Position numbers and translations under genes: made by a program
The notes under the pieces: generated by a model
Databases searched by the model: none
Seen by the model: only the letters and a program-made list of their open reading frames with translations
What the model was told of the DNA's origin: nothing
Shown: one piece after another, positions 43,115-52,181 of the stretch
How the letters are laid out: each line of letters starts with the position of its first letter
Numbering within the stretch: position 1 is the first letter of the stretch
Origin: Brevibacillus massiliensis
Lineage (GTDB): Bacteria > Bacillota > Bacilli > Brevibacillales > Brevibacillaceae
Length of the DNA stretch: 64,000 nucleotides
Direction: 5' to 3'
NCBI RefSeq assembly: GCF_000311785.1
Contig: NZ_HE978535.1
Location: forward strand, 571,922-635,921

Positions 43115-45382
43115 CTACTTCACGATTACTTTTCCGGTTACGGCATCGATCCGGAACGACTTTGCAGCGTCAGCTTCGCTGCTCATGGGCACATAGGCCA
43201 GGATGGGCGTCTCGTGCAGTTGGCCGTTTACATCTCTGACCAGATAGGCAAGCTCGAGCGGAAGGTATTTCAGATATTCCTCAACCGCTTCCTCGACCGG
43301 GACGACTGATGCTTTATCGGGAAAACTCTCTGCCCCCATGGACGCTGTCCCGCCCGCGTCATCTCGCGCCCCATACATCAAGGCAGGGGTATTTCTGAAG
43401 TAGTTCGCCTTGCCTGTCGATGGGTCGACGGTTACCGTATACGCGTCTCCGCCGGTTGCGTCGAGCAGCGGCACACCATCGTGACTCTTGAAAAAGCAGA
43501 ACTCCCAATCGCCGGAAGACGTATACCCATTGCCCAGACCTGCCGGGATGACTGTGGCAAGCTGAACTTCCTCGACATTCGTATCGATGTATTTTTGCAG
43601 GAACCGGGTTGCTTCCGCCAATGCTGCTTGCTCGGTAATGCTGTCTTTTTTATCTGCGCGCGGATAGTTCAACTGGATGACCTGACCGGTACGGGCATCA
43701 GTGGTTACCCAGGTCTCTTTGCCGGCAGCCGTTTTCCAAGCATAGGTCTTCGTGTTTTGACTCTCGCTTCGCTCCCTGTAGATGAGTTTGCTCAGATCAA
43801 CGTCAAACTCTGCTTGCAGCAGCTGAGCCGCCTCTGCCTTCGATTTTACGATGACCGGCTGCTTAGGCGGCGTCACAGGAATCGGCGCAGTCCGTTTGGC
43901 TCTGTCGTAATCAATTCCGTTGTTGCCGAAGCCATACTCCATCTTCCCGCTCTTGGCGTCGATGTACCATGCCGGCGACGGCGACCTGCCCAGGGAGATT
44001 CCAGTGACCGCCGGCGTATACTCGAGCAAGGTTCGCGTTTCCAGCGGTTTGTTTGTTGCCGGATCGCGCCGGGCGACGTAGCCCTGCTCGTATTTCAGCT
44101 TCATATTGGCCGCCAGTTCTTTTTTTGCCGCTTCCTTGGACACGGCTTCCGTCAAAGACGGGAAGGCCGACTGATCAAGCGTCGGGACGTCGCGGCTGAA
44201 GGAGCGGACCTGGCCTGCCCCATCTACAGAGACGCGCAGCGTGTCCCCGATTACGGGAATACCGTTGACGTACCGTTGGAAGGAGGTCGGCCCATCGTAC
44301 GTCAGCCGACGATAATTGCCGCTGTCCGCGCCGACGATCTGCTGAATGAACTGGGTTGCTTTTTCAATCGCCAGCGCATCAGGTGCCTTCCCTGTTTCAG
44401 CTGCACTTTCTCTGTCAACGCTATAGCCGATTAATTCGCTTTGCGGTCCGCTGACACTGATTGATATGTGTTTGGCTGCCAGCTGCGTATCTTCCGTGCG
44501 AAGCAGCATGGAGTAGCCCCGGGTGTCCGGCGTCTTCGCCTCCAGTCGGTACGCCTGCACGGAGGGAATCGCTTTGCTGAGCGCCTCCAGCGTCTTTTCT
44601 TCTGCCTCGTTCGTCCGCGCGAAAGCGATGACTTGACCGTCTCCATCCAGGCTGATGACAATGTTGTCAAAGGGATGCGGCTCATTTCGCTGATCTCGCT
44701 GGAACAGCACTTTTGTCACATTCTCTGTTTCATCGAACGCATCCCGTTTTCCGGTATACGTCATCTGAAGCTGATACGCTTTGCTGTCTTCTCCGAGGAT
44801 CGCCTGCACAAAAGCAGTTGCCTTTTCTTTCGCGGTTGATTCAGCAAGCTGCTTTTGGCCACTTTGTTCGCTGTAGCTGCGTTCATAGGTTTGCAGTGCG
44901 CCTGTCCTGCTGTCCAACATCAAGTGGACATACTGATTATCTGCTGCCCTTAGTCTCACGTTCACCCGGTAGATGAGATTGTCTGTTGATTCAATGCGAT
45001 AGGCTCGAAGCTCAGGGGCAGCCAGATACAATTTTTCCAGTTCCGCCTGCACCAGCTTGCCGACTGTCTCGTTCGTCAACGGCTTCGTCTCCGGTTTTTC
45101 TTTTTGCGGACTCGTTTCGTGCAGCGGGGAAGGTTCCTCTTTTGAAAAGGCGGCGGAAACCGCCTCTTGGGCGAGACGGAGCAGCGGTGGAATGCAAACG
45201 ATGGAGACGGCCGCAGCAGCCGCAATCGTGGCAATGGCGAAACGGCTGCGATTTCCGCGCTTCTTGTCGGCAGCGATCCGCGTATGAATCTTTTGCTCCA
45301 GCTCCTTGGAAAAGCGAACCCCCTGCAAATTTCTTTGATTGGCTTCGCGTACGGCTTCGCGAAATGCGTTGTCTACGTCCAT
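43115..45382 (-). CDS. YcdB/YcdC-type PepSY-like membrane protein, probable sigma-factor partner
   Basis: This 755-aa protein has a short cytosolic N-terminus (residues 1-45), one membrane segment (FAIATIAAAAAVSIVCIPPLL) and a long outside region. That region has repeated units of the YcdB/YcdC family (ATKFIQQIVG..SGNYRR, KATAFVQAILGEDS, EATRFLQKYID, and recurring GQVxxF/L strands), which resemble PepSY domains. Its start overlaps the ECF sigma gene by ten bases, the usual place for an anti-sigma factor. The N-terminal FREAVREAN...ELEQKI stretch could bind the sigma factor. Anti-sigma function is inferred from position and topology. Confidence 0.82.
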   Translation of the reverse strand: MDVDNAFREAVREANQRNLQGVRFSKELEQKIHTRIAADKKRGNRSRFAIATIAAAAAVSIVCIPPLLRLAQEAVSAAFSKEEPSPLHETSPQKEKPETKPLTNETVGKLVQAELEKLYLAAPELRAYRIESTDNLIYRVNVRLRAADNQYVHLMLDSRTGALQTYERSYSEQSGQKQLAESTAKEKATAFVQAILGEDSKAYQLQMTYTGKRDAFDETENVTKVLFQRDQRNEPHPFDNIVISLDGDGQVIAFARTNEAEEKTLEALSKAIPSVQAYRLEAKTPDTRGYSMLLRTEDTQLAAKHISISVSGPQSELIGYSVDRESAAETGKAPDALAIEKATQFIQQIVGADSGNYRRLTYDGPTSFQRYVNGIPVIGDTLRVSVDGAGQVRSFSRDVPTLDQSAFPSLTEAVSKEAAKKELAANMKLKYEQGYVARRDPATNKPLETRTLLEYTPAVTGISLGRSPSPAWYIDAKSGKMEYGFGNNGIDYDRAKRTAPIPVTPPKQPVIVKSKAEAAQLLQAEFDVDLSKLIYRERSESQNTKTYAWKTAAGKETWVTTDARTGQVIQLNYPRADKKDSITEQAALAEATRFLQKYIDTNVEEVQLATVIPAGLGNGYTSSGDWEFCFFKSHDGVPLLDATGGDAYTVTVDPSTGKANYFRNTPALMYGARDDAGGTASMGAESFPDKASVVPVEEAVEEYLKYLPLELAYLVRDVNGQLHETPILAYVPMSSEADAAKSFRIDAVTGKVIVK

Positions 45383-45939
45383 GTTATGCCCTCCTTTTCG
45401 GCCCGTTTTTTAAATTGTTTACGCGCTCTGTGCAGTTTGGTCCGCACAGTCTCCTCCGATACGCCAAGCGCGTGGGCCGTTTCCTTGATCGTCAGATCCT
45501 CGTAGTAAAAGAGCGTAATCACCTGCCGGTACTGCGGAGACATCGACATCACGATTTCGGCAATCTCCGCTTTGTCTTGTTTGGTCATGACAATGGTTTC
45601 CAGATTGATTTGGTCAGCCGTCTCCACGGGCTTTTCATCCTTCGTCTTGATCGTGGAAAAGATCTTGCGGAACGACCATGAACGCAAATATTTCTTCGTC
45701 TCATTGATCGCGATTCGATACAGCCACGTCTTGTAGCTGCTTTCACCGCGGAACGTCTCAAGGTGGCGATACGCACTGATAAACACTTCTTGCGTAATAT
45801 CCTCGGCAATCGTTCGATCCTTGACGTTGAGGTAAACGAGTTGAAGAATTTTATCGCCATACTCGCTCATCAGCCCTTCGAATACGGCATCCTTCGTCGG
45901 CTGCAGCGCCCATTTGATTTCATCAGCTTTTGCATTCAA
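45373..45939 (-). CDS. ECF-type RNA polymerase sigma factor
   Basis: This 188-aa sigma-70 family member has region 2 (ILQLVYLNVKDRTIAEDITQEVFISAYRHL cut here to its core DITQEVF) with FRGESSYKTWLYRIAIN, and region 4 (SPQYRQVITLFYYEDLTIKE and GVSEETVRTKLHRARKQFK). The TTG start at 45939 is chosen because AGGGGGTGA lies seven to eight bases upstream; the frame extending to 46008 lacks a site. It overlaps the membrane partner gene downstream and probably drives its own operon, though I found no convincing ECF promoter consensus in front of it. Confidence 0.9.
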   Translation of the reverse strand: MNAKADEIKWALQPTKDAVFEGLMSEYGDKILQLVYLNVKDRTIAEDITQEVFISAYRHLETFRGESSYKTWLYRIAINETKKYLRSWSFRKIFSTIKTKDEKPVETADQINLETIVMTKQDKAEIAEIVMSMSPQYRQVITLFYYEDLTIKETAHALGVSEETVRTKLHRARKQFKKRAEKEGITWT

Positions 45940-46025
45940 GTTTCGTTCACCCCCTTTTTGAAGTATACATGGATTTGATCCAGCCAACGGGAATTTGTGA
46001 CAGCTCAAATAACATTTTTTGAAAA

Positions 46026-46063
46026 AATCACGCCTGGAACATGATCGCTCCCGGCGTGATGAA
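46026..46063 (-). terminator. Terminator of the Liv/nitrilase operon
   Basis: Minus-strand ATCACGCCGGG and CCAGGCGTGAT form the stem, followed by TTTTTT. It is about 200 bp behind the nitrilase stop at 46262; the 200 bases between hold no gene that I can support. Confidence 0.85.
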
Positions 46064-46261
46064 ATGGCTTTCCCGCGTAATCCCCGTCAACGGACACCAC
46101 ATTGCCGGGGAAGAAAACAAATAAAGTCAACAAGTACAACGTTTTCCGCGCTACCTTGGCTGTCACCGCCAGCAAAACAGGAGCAGAGACGGCAACCTTT
46201 TCACTTGGATATCATTTTCGCGTCTGTCACTGTCTTCGTTCTCTGAGTCTGCCAACAATCG

Positions 46262-47155
46262 TCAAACCCCGCAATTTTCATCACGGGGTCTGGCGAAAAG
46301 ACATGCTTTCGATTGTGTTGGATCGTTTCCCTCACGAATCGCCAAGGAATATACCTCGGGTCTTCTGTTCTGCAGCGAGGGCATTTTTCTTCTTACTTCC
46401 TGCAGAAAGCTTGTATCGATCTCGGCTAGTACCATCGTTTCAACATCGGAAGCGGAAGCAATCACATTGCCCCACGGGTCGATGATCATCGAACGGCCGT
46501 AACACCTCATATCGTGTTTATCCCCTATCTGGCCGGGAGCAATCACGTAGACCTGATTTTCGATGGCCCTTGCCCGGAGCAGCACTTCCCAATGGTCCTT
46601 GCCGGTGTACATGGGGAATGCGGCGGGGACCGTCATGATCTCGGCACCTTGCAGGGCTAAAAGACGATACAGCTCCGGATACCTGACATCGTGACAGATG
46701 GTAAGGCCTACTGTTGCAAAACTCGTCTTGTGTACAACTATTTCACTCCCAAAATTTTTCGTCCTGGATTCCATGTATCCATCCTCAATCTGCGCATCAA
46801 ACAAGTGAATTTTTCGGTACCTGGAAACGATTTCTCCATGTGGGTCAAACAGAAGTGTCGTATTATAGTACTTTTCCATCCCTTCCACTTTTTCGAGGAT
46901 GCTTCCGCCGTGCAGCCAAACCCCCAGCTGTCTGGCCAGGCGGCTCAGTAACTGAGGCGTTGCACCTGTCGGAACCACCTCTGCATTTCGTTCTTCGTCC
47001 TCCTCAGGTCCGATAAAATTGAAATATTCAGGCAAACAGATGTACGCTGCTCCCTTCGCTGCTGCCTCACGTATCAGCTTTTCTGCTTGCCGCAAATTCG
47101 CTGCCTTGTTGCTTTGGGAGTCCATTTGGACAGCAGCCGCCATGATCGTACTCAT
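46262..47155 (-). CDS. Carbon-nitrogen hydrolase (nitrilase superfamily, Nit/omega-amidase-like)
   Basis: This 297-aa amidase-type nitrilase-superfamily enzyme has the full triad: Glu43 (CLPEYFNF), Lys115 (RYRKIHLFD) and Cys154 (LTICHDVRYPE). The arrangement YRKIHLFD...G...E and DVRYPELYR is that of the Nit1/Nit2 branch, which hydrolyses deaminated glutathione or omega-amides. AGGGG precedes the start. It follows the Liv transporter genes and an M20 relic, so its substrate is probably an amide brought in by that importer. Confidence 0.92.
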   Translation of the reverse strand: MSTIMAAAVQMDSQSNKAANLRQAEKLIREAAAKGAAYICLPEYFNFIGPEEDEERNAEVVPTGATPQLLSRLARQLGVWLHGGSILEKVEGMEKYYNTTLLFDPHGEIVSRYRKIHLFDAQIEDGYMESRTKNFGSEIVVHKTSFATVGLTICHDVRYPELYRLLALQGAEIMTVPAAFPMYTGKDHWEVLLRARAIENQVYVIAPGQIGDKHDMRCYGRSMIIDPWGNVIASASDVETMVLAEIDTSFLQEVRRKMPSLQNRRPEVYSLAIREGNDPTQSKACLFARPRDENCGV

Positions 47156-47173
47156 ATCGCTGTACCCCTTTCT

Positions 47174-47485
47174 TTACCGATCTCCATCATTTCTTCCCTT
47201 ACACCAATCCAAAATAAATGCGGCGTAAGTCTTCGTGCAAGCCTTCACACTGGGCAAATCAACCCATTCATCGGGCGCGTGCATTTTGCCCTTGCAAAAT
47301 CAGGCTCTTCCCGATTTTCGGGCCATCTGCCGCCAGTTTGCCTACGACGATCGGACGTCCCGCATGGCTCCACTCCGCTGGCGAGAAGCCAGGGTGCTTG
47401 GATATCGCCCAAGCTTCTGCAAAAAGCCAACCTGTTCTTCCCAGCTGTCGTCAATCACCTTCATGACATACTCCAGCACGCTCAT
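47174..47485 (-). pseudogene. M20 peptidase paralogue with internal deletion
   Basis: From 47485 the minus strand reads MSVLEYVMKVIDDSWEEQVGFLQKLG, close to the start of the intact M20 gene at 53474 (EEVMDKIDSLWEEEVAFLQKIG). After a shift come pieces matching its PGYSPVEWSYEGRPVVVGK and SLILQGHVD segments. It then jumps to DEWVDLPSVKACTKTYAAFILDWC, nearly identical to the end of the same gene. About 300 central residues are gone. It looks like a collapsed duplicate at the other end of the same Liv cluster. Confidence 0.8.
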
Positions 47486-47513
47486 ATGCAAACTTCCTTT
47501 CCTTTACCATCTG

Positions 47514-48527
47514 TTATAATTCTTTTGCCTTTGGGAAGAGTTTTCTCATAAATCCTTCCGGCAGGAAAAGAATGACCACGACGAGAAGTGCCCCGTAAAT
47601 CAACATGCGGTAGTCGCCAAGAAATCTCATATACTCCAATCCGATGACCAAGACCATCGAACCCACTATCGGACCAATCATGGTGCCCAGTCCCCCAATG
47701 AGTGTGATGACCAAAATTTGCATCATCACGTCGATGTTCATCACGGAAGTCGGTGTCAAGGTATGAATGTAGTGAGCGTAAAATGATCCGGCGACGCCAG
47801 CCAAACAGGAACTGACGACAAAGGCAAACAGCTTGTAGCGGGTTACGTTCACTCCGAGACTTTCGGCCGCATCCTGCGATTCGCGAATCGCTTTTAGGGC
47901 AAAGCCGGTGGGGCCCTTCATGATTTTATAGATGACGAAAACCGTCAAAAGCATGATCAGCAAAATGAGGTAGTAGCTGTTTTCCCGGTGGGCCAAGGTA
48001 AAGCTGATCGGGCCTATTTTGTCAAAGGACTCGATTCCATTGAGCCCCAATTCCCCGCGGGTCAGGTCAACCAGGTTGCTGGCAACCAGTTTGATGATCT
48101 CGGCAAATGCCAAGGTAACGATGGCGATATACGGTGCGGCCCGCAAGCGAAGTACCGGCAAACTGACAACCAACCCGGCCAAGGCGGCAGCAAGCCCGCC
48201 CAGAACAAGTCCCAACCAGGGAGAAATCCCCAGTTTCATTGAACCCAGCGCGGATACGTAGGCGCCAAGCCCGAAGAAGGCATGATGTCCAAACGAAAAG
48301 ATACCCGCATATCCGACAAGCAAATTCCAACTCAAGGCTAACACGGCAAACAGCAAGGACAAGATGAGAATGTGCAGGGTGTAGCTGTTTTTGATCAATA
48401 ACGGCAGGGCTAGCAGAAGTACGATACCTGCCGTATAAAGAAAAGGTTTGGATTGCCACATCAGCCCGGTTTCATTTTGAAAGAAGGACTTTTTGCGCTT
48501 CACAGTTTGTTGGTTTTGAATATCCAT
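47514..48527 (-). CDS. livM: Branched-chain-type amino acid ABC permease LivM
   Basis: This 337-aa inner-membrane permease of the LivM family has about ten membrane segments, a conserved YAGIFSFGHHAFFGLGAY and the EAA-like loop AIRESQDAAESLGVNVTRYK. It pairs with LivH to form the channel for a substrate delivered by the binding protein at 50892. Starts nine bases behind livH. Despite the name, members of this family also import amides, short-chain amides and urea. Confidence 0.93.
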   Translation of the reverse strand: MDIQNQQTVKRKKSFFQNETGLMWQSKPFLYTAGIVLLLALPLLIKNSYTLHILILSLLFAVLALSWNLLVGYAGIFSFGHHAFFGLGAYVSALGSMKLGISPWLGLVLGGLAAALAGLVVSLPVLRLRAAPYIAIVTLAFAEIIKLVASNLVDLTRGELGLNGIESFDKIGPISFTLAHRENSYYLILLIMLLTVFVIYKIMKGPTGFALKAIRESQDAAESLGVNVTRYKLFAFVVSSCLAGVAGSFYAHYIHTLTPTSVMNIDVMMQILVITLIGGLGTMIGPIVGSMVLVIGLEYMRFLGDYRMLIYGALLVVVILFLPEGFMRKLFPKAKEL

Positions 48528-48536
48528 GTGTGGTCA

Positions 48537-49406
48537 TCACCAAGCCTTTGCTCCAAATAGTCCTGTCGGTCTGATCCAGAGGACGAGGATGAGGACGGTA
48601 AAAGCGACAACATCCCTCCATTCCGAAGAAAAGAAAAAGACTCCCAGACTTTCCAGAACTCCTAAAACAACCCCGCCGATAATCGCGCCTTCCAGGCTCC
48701 CCAGACCACCCAGAACCACTACCGTAAAAGCTTTCAACAATGGAGGAGCTCCCATCCATGGATTTACGGAATAGATGGGCGACAGCATAACAGCGGCAAG
48801 TGCGGCCAACGTCGCACTGATGCCGAATGTAATCATGTAAATCACGTAAATATTCACACCGTAAATGGCAGCGGCATCACGGTTCTGGGAGGTTGCCCGC
48901 AGGGCCATGCCGTACCGGCTAAACTTCAAAAAGGCCCAGAAGAGCACCACGACCACGATCGCGACGACAAAGATCAAAATGCGTTGATAGGACATTTCAA
49001 CCCCGGCAATGTTCGCATTTCCGTCCGCATAATACGGAATATTCTTGAATCTCTCGCCCCAGACACGCAGGGCGAAGTTTTGCATGAAAATAGAGATCCC
49101 GATCGTCGCGATAAGCGGGCTAATATCCCAGCCGGGTTTATCCAGGAGATGGTGAATGACCGTTCTTTCGATCAGCACGCCCAGCAAGAATACGGCAACC
49201 AGACTGAGCGCACAGGCCAGAAGCGGGTTCATACCGGAGGCGACATTGGTAAAATACATCAAATACCCGCCGACCATGTAAAACTCCCCGTGGGAGAAGT
49301 TAAGCATCTTCATCGTTCCCCAAATCAGGGACAATCCACTGGCAACAAGCGAATACATGGAACCGATAATCAGCCCATTCAGCAGCTGCTCAACGAGTAC
49401 ACCCAT
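48537..49406 (-). CDS. livH: Branched-chain-type amino acid ABC permease LivH
   Basis: This 289-aa permease shows LivH hallmarks: GLIIGSMYSLVASGLSLIWGTMKMLNFSHGEFYM (here only as landmark at the start), RATSQNRDAAAIYGVNI (EAA-like cytosolic loop) and AFTVVVLGGLGSLEGAIIGG near the end. AGGAGG precedes the start. Together with LivM it forms the membrane part of the importer. Confidence 0.93.
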   Translation of the reverse strand: MGVLVEQLLNGLIIGSMYSLVASGLSLIWGTMKMLNFSHGEFYMVGGYLMYFTNVASGMNPLLACALSLVAVFLLGVLIERTVIHHLLDKPGWDISPLIATIGISIFMQNFALRVWGERFKNIPYYADGNANIAGVEMSYQRILIFVVAIVVVVLFWAFLKFSRYGMALRATSQNRDAAAIYGVNIYVIYMITFGISATLAALAAVMLSPIYSVNPWMGAPPLLKAFTVVVLGGLGSLEGAIIGGVVLGVLESLGVFFFSSEWRDVVAFTVLILVLWIRPTGLFGAKAW

Positions 49407-49417
49407 CAGCTCGCCTC

Positions 49418-50122
49418 CTAGATACCCAAGTATGCTTTCTTTATATAGTCGTTATTTTTCAACTCTTCCCCGCTTCCTTGCAGAACAATTTTACCCGTCT
49501 CCATCACATATCCTCGATGTGAAATCTCCAGCGCGAGATGGGCGTTTTGCTCAACTAAAAGGATGGTGATTCCCTGGCGATTCAAGTCTTGCAGCAGTTC
49601 AAAGATCGATTCGACGATCTTGGGTGCGAGTCCCAGCGAAGGCTCATCAAGCATCAGTACTTCCGGCCGGCTCATCAAGGCCCGGCCGATGGCAACCATT
49701 TGCTGTTCGCCTCCCGACAAGGTGCCGGCTTCTTGTTTTTTTCTTTCCGCCAGTCTTGGGAACATCCCGTAGATGTAAGGCAGTCGTTCCTTCCGCTGCC
49801 CCCAGGATTTCTTTGCAAAAGCCCCCATCAACAGATTCTCTTCGACTGTCATTTGCGGGAAGAGATGCCTCCCTTCAGGGACATGGGCCACCCCCATGCA
49901 AATAATGGAGGAGGGCCGAACGTGCCGGATATCCTGATGATGAACGTTGACCGTCCCGTTCTTTGGCCGCAGCAAACCGGAAATCGCCTTCAACGCGGTC
50001 GTTTTTCCTGCGCCGTTCGAGCCTAACAGGGCGACGATCTCCCCCTTCTTTACCGTGAGAGATACTTGATGAAGGACCTGCACATCACCGTAATAGACAT
50101 CGATATTTTGTATGTCAAGCAT
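49418..50122 (-). CDS. livF: ABC importer ATP-binding protein LivF
   Basis: This 234-aa ATPase has Walker A GSNGAGKTT, signature LSGGEQQMVAIGRAL, Walker B VLMLDEPSLGLAP and H-loop LLVEQNAH. ARGLEP-like DEPSLGLAPKIV and the C-terminal YLGI are typical LivF features. Its ATG lies inside the last codons of livG, giving an eight-base overlap and translational coupling. Confidence 0.95.
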   Translation of the reverse strand: MLDIQNIDVYYGDVQVLHQVSLTVKKGEIVALLGSNGAGKTTALKAISGLLRPKNGTVNVHHQDIRHVRPSSIICMGVAHVPEGRHLFPQMTVEENLLMGAFAKKSWGQRKERLPYIYGMFPRLAERKKQEAGTLSGGEQQMVAIGRALMSRPEVLMLDEPSLGLAPKIVESIFELLQDLNRQGITILLVEQNAHLALEISHRGYVMETGKIVLQGSGEELKNNDYIKKAYLGI

Positions 50123-50852
50123 GTTTCATGCCCCCAAGATACGCCTCGATCACCAAGGGATTTTGCGCAATTTCTGCCGGTGTCCCCTCGGCGATTACCT
50201 GGCCGTAGTGCAGAACCAGCATTCGATCGGAGAGGCCCATGGCCGCCTTCATCACATGCTCGATCATCATGATCGTGACGCCTGTCTCTCTGATTTTTCG
50301 GATGATCTCCATCATCTCTGCTGCTTCTGTGGGAGTGAGTCCTCCCATCACTTCATCCAGCAGCAGAAGCTTGGGATTTGTGGCAAGCGCACGGGCCAAC
50401 TCCAGCTTTTTTCGATTCCCGATCGACAGCTGCTTGGCTTCCTGGTGCCGCAGATCTCCCATCGAGAGAAATTCGAGCACTTCTGCGGCCCTTTTTTTGG
50501 CAGCCTGAAGATTTCCTCGCTTTTTTCCGAAGTAGGCGCCAACGGTGACATTGTCAACCAGGCTCAGGTTTAAAAAGGGCCGAGTGATCTGAAAGGTACG
50601 GGCAATTCCCAGCTGGCAGCGCCGATCCGGGCCCATGTTTGTAATATCCCCGCCTTCGTACAGAATCGTTCCCACATCAGGAGTGAATGCACCGGCGATC
50701 ACGTTAAAGAGCGTTGTTTTTCCTGCCCCGTTTGGTCCGATCAGACCCAGGATCTCCTGTCGGGAAATGCTGAAACTTGTCTCTTTTAGCGCAACCAATC
50801 CGCCAAAGGCTTTCGTAATCTGCCGAGCCTGCAAAAGGGGTGAATGGCTCAT
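50115..50852 (-). CDS. livG: ABC importer ATP-binding protein LivG
   Basis: This ~245-aa ATPase has Walker A GPNGAGKTT, the LivG-type insert (ARTFQITRPFLNLSLVDNV), signature LSIGNRKKLELARAL, Walker B LLLLDEVMGGLTP and H-loop MIEHVM. The ATG at 50852 is preceded by GGAGGAGG; the longer frame to 50882 has no site. It forms the nucleotide-binding heterodimer with LivF. Confidence 0.95.
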   Translation of the reverse strand: MSHSPLLQARQITKAFGGLVALKETSFSISRQEILGLIGPNGAGKTTLFNVIAGAFTPDVGTILYEGGDITNMGPDRRCQLGIARTFQITRPFLNLSLVDNVTVGAYFGKKRGNLQAAKKRAAEVLEFLSMGDLRHQEAKQLSIGNRKKLELARALATNPKLLLLDEVMGGLTPTEAAEMMEIIRKIRETGVTIMMIEHVMKAAMGLSDRMLVLHYGQVIAEGTPAEIAQNPLVIEAYLGGMKHA

Positions 50853-50891
50853 CTGCCTCCTCCTCCGCGTGTTTGATACCAATCGAAACGC

Positions 50892-52151
50892 CTACTTCAC
50901 CCATGGCTGTGGAACCGGGCTTGATGTAGAGACGTTTTCAGGCCAAATGAGCTTATTTTCGCCATTCTGAATCTGCGCTGCGGGCACTGGCAGGTAGTCG
51001 GCACCGGCTTTAATCTGGTGATTTTTCTGATCGAAGACATATTTCCCCAATAACCCCTCCCGTTCGAGATTGGATAGTTGTTTTGCAATTTTCGCTGAAT
51101 CGAGACTTTTTGCCTTTTCGATGGCAGTCAGCGCATTGACCATCGCATCGTAGCCAGATGCATGGTCGGAAGTGGAAGCGACTTTGTATTTGTTTTGAAT
51201 GGATTCGGCAAACTTTTTCTGACGTTCGATTTGCTTGGGATCGTAGCTGAGCGGCGTCCAAATCAGGTTATTTGCGGCAGGGCCCGCCTGTTCGATAAAT
51301 TCCGGACGAACAGGATAATAAATGGCCAAATGGAGGGCGCCGGCTTTGGTTTCCTGAAATTGTTTGACAAACGCTACCCCGGAAGCGACTGATGTAAAGC
51401 AGGTTACGATGACATCAGGCTTCAGGGAATGAAGCTTGGACAGCTGCGGATAAAAATCGGTATAGCCCAACTGCACGGTCTCGGCGGCGGCGATCTTCCA
51501 TCCGTCATGTTCAAACAGTTTGCCGGTTACGTCAGCGTTGGAACGCCCGTAGTCCGTATCCTCAACGACAAAGGCGACCGTTTTCGTTTTGGGGGTGTAT
51601 TGCTTGTTCGCCTCCAGGTATTTATAGGTTTCAAAAACGGTCTCGGCGTAGGCAGAACTGCCGAAATTCCCCTTCCAGAAAAATTGGTACTTTTCCGGGT
51701 CCTTCTCCACCTTCTCGGCGATCGCTTCGCTGACGGGTTCGCCGCTCAAGATGGGAATTTCGTATTGGGATGCCAAATCCATCACAGACATCGTCACGGA
51801 ACTGGCAAAAGCGTCCCCGATCAGCAGGTGAACCTTTTGCTGGTTAATCAGCTTCTCCGCGCCGCTCACTCCTTGTTCGGGTTTGCTCTGCGAGTCTTCA
51901 AAAAACACCTTTATCGGCAGCTTTTTGCCGTCTACTTCAATTCCTCCCTTGGCGTTCCATTCTTCAGCAGCCAACTCGATCCCCTGTTGAAGAGCGACGC
52001 CGGCATTGGCTGCCGGCCCGGTTAATGGGGCAATGGCGCCAATGCGTATCTCTTCGGCAGTCGATCCTGCGTTTGATGAGCAGCCGGTTAATGCGCCCAT
52101 TGCCGCCAATACGTGGACAGCTGCCAGCCCAAGCCATTTTTTCACGTTCAT
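50892..52151 (-). CDS. Amino acid/amide-binding lipoprotein (LivJ/K-like)
   Basis: This 419-aa substrate-binding protein of the leucine-binding type has a lipoprotein signal peptide with lipobox LTGC (Cys24), so it is anchored on the outer face of the membrane. The Peripla_BP_6 fold follows (IRIGAIAPLTGPAANAGVALQQG, VHLLIGDAFASSVTMSVM, VAFVVEDTDYGRS). The ATG at 52151 has AAGGGG at nine bases and gives the normal signal peptide. It lies between the M20 peptidase gene and livG. Ligand not deducible. Confidence 0.93.
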   Translation of the reverse strand: MNVKKWLGLAAVHVLAAMGALTGCSSNAGSTAEEIRIGAIAPLTGPAANAGVALQQGIELAAEEWNAKGGIEVDGKKLPIKVFFEDSQSKPEQGVSGAEKLINQQKVHLLIGDAFASSVTMSVMDLASQYEIPILSGEPVSEAIAEKVEKDPEKYQFFWKGNFGSSAYAETVFETYKYLEANKQYTPKTKTVAFVVEDTDYGRSNADVTGKLFEHDGWKIAAAETVQLGYTDFYPQLSKLHSLKPDVIVTCFTSVASGVAFVKQFQETKAGALHLAIYYPVRPEFIEQAGPAANNLIWTPLSYDPKQIERQKKFAESIQNKYKVASTSDHASGYDAMVNALTAIEKAKSLDSAKIAKQLSNLEREGLLGKYVFDQKNHQIKAGADYLPVPAAQIQNGENKLIWPENVSTSSPVPQPWVK

Positions 52152-52181
52152 TTTGGTCACCCCTTGATTTTCATCGCCTGT

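Noticed and set aside
43115-45382. Secreted thermolysin-like peptidase, suggested by repeated PepSY-like units
   Set aside because: No HExxH zinc motif is present in the 755 residues; the YcdB/YcdC explanation fits better.
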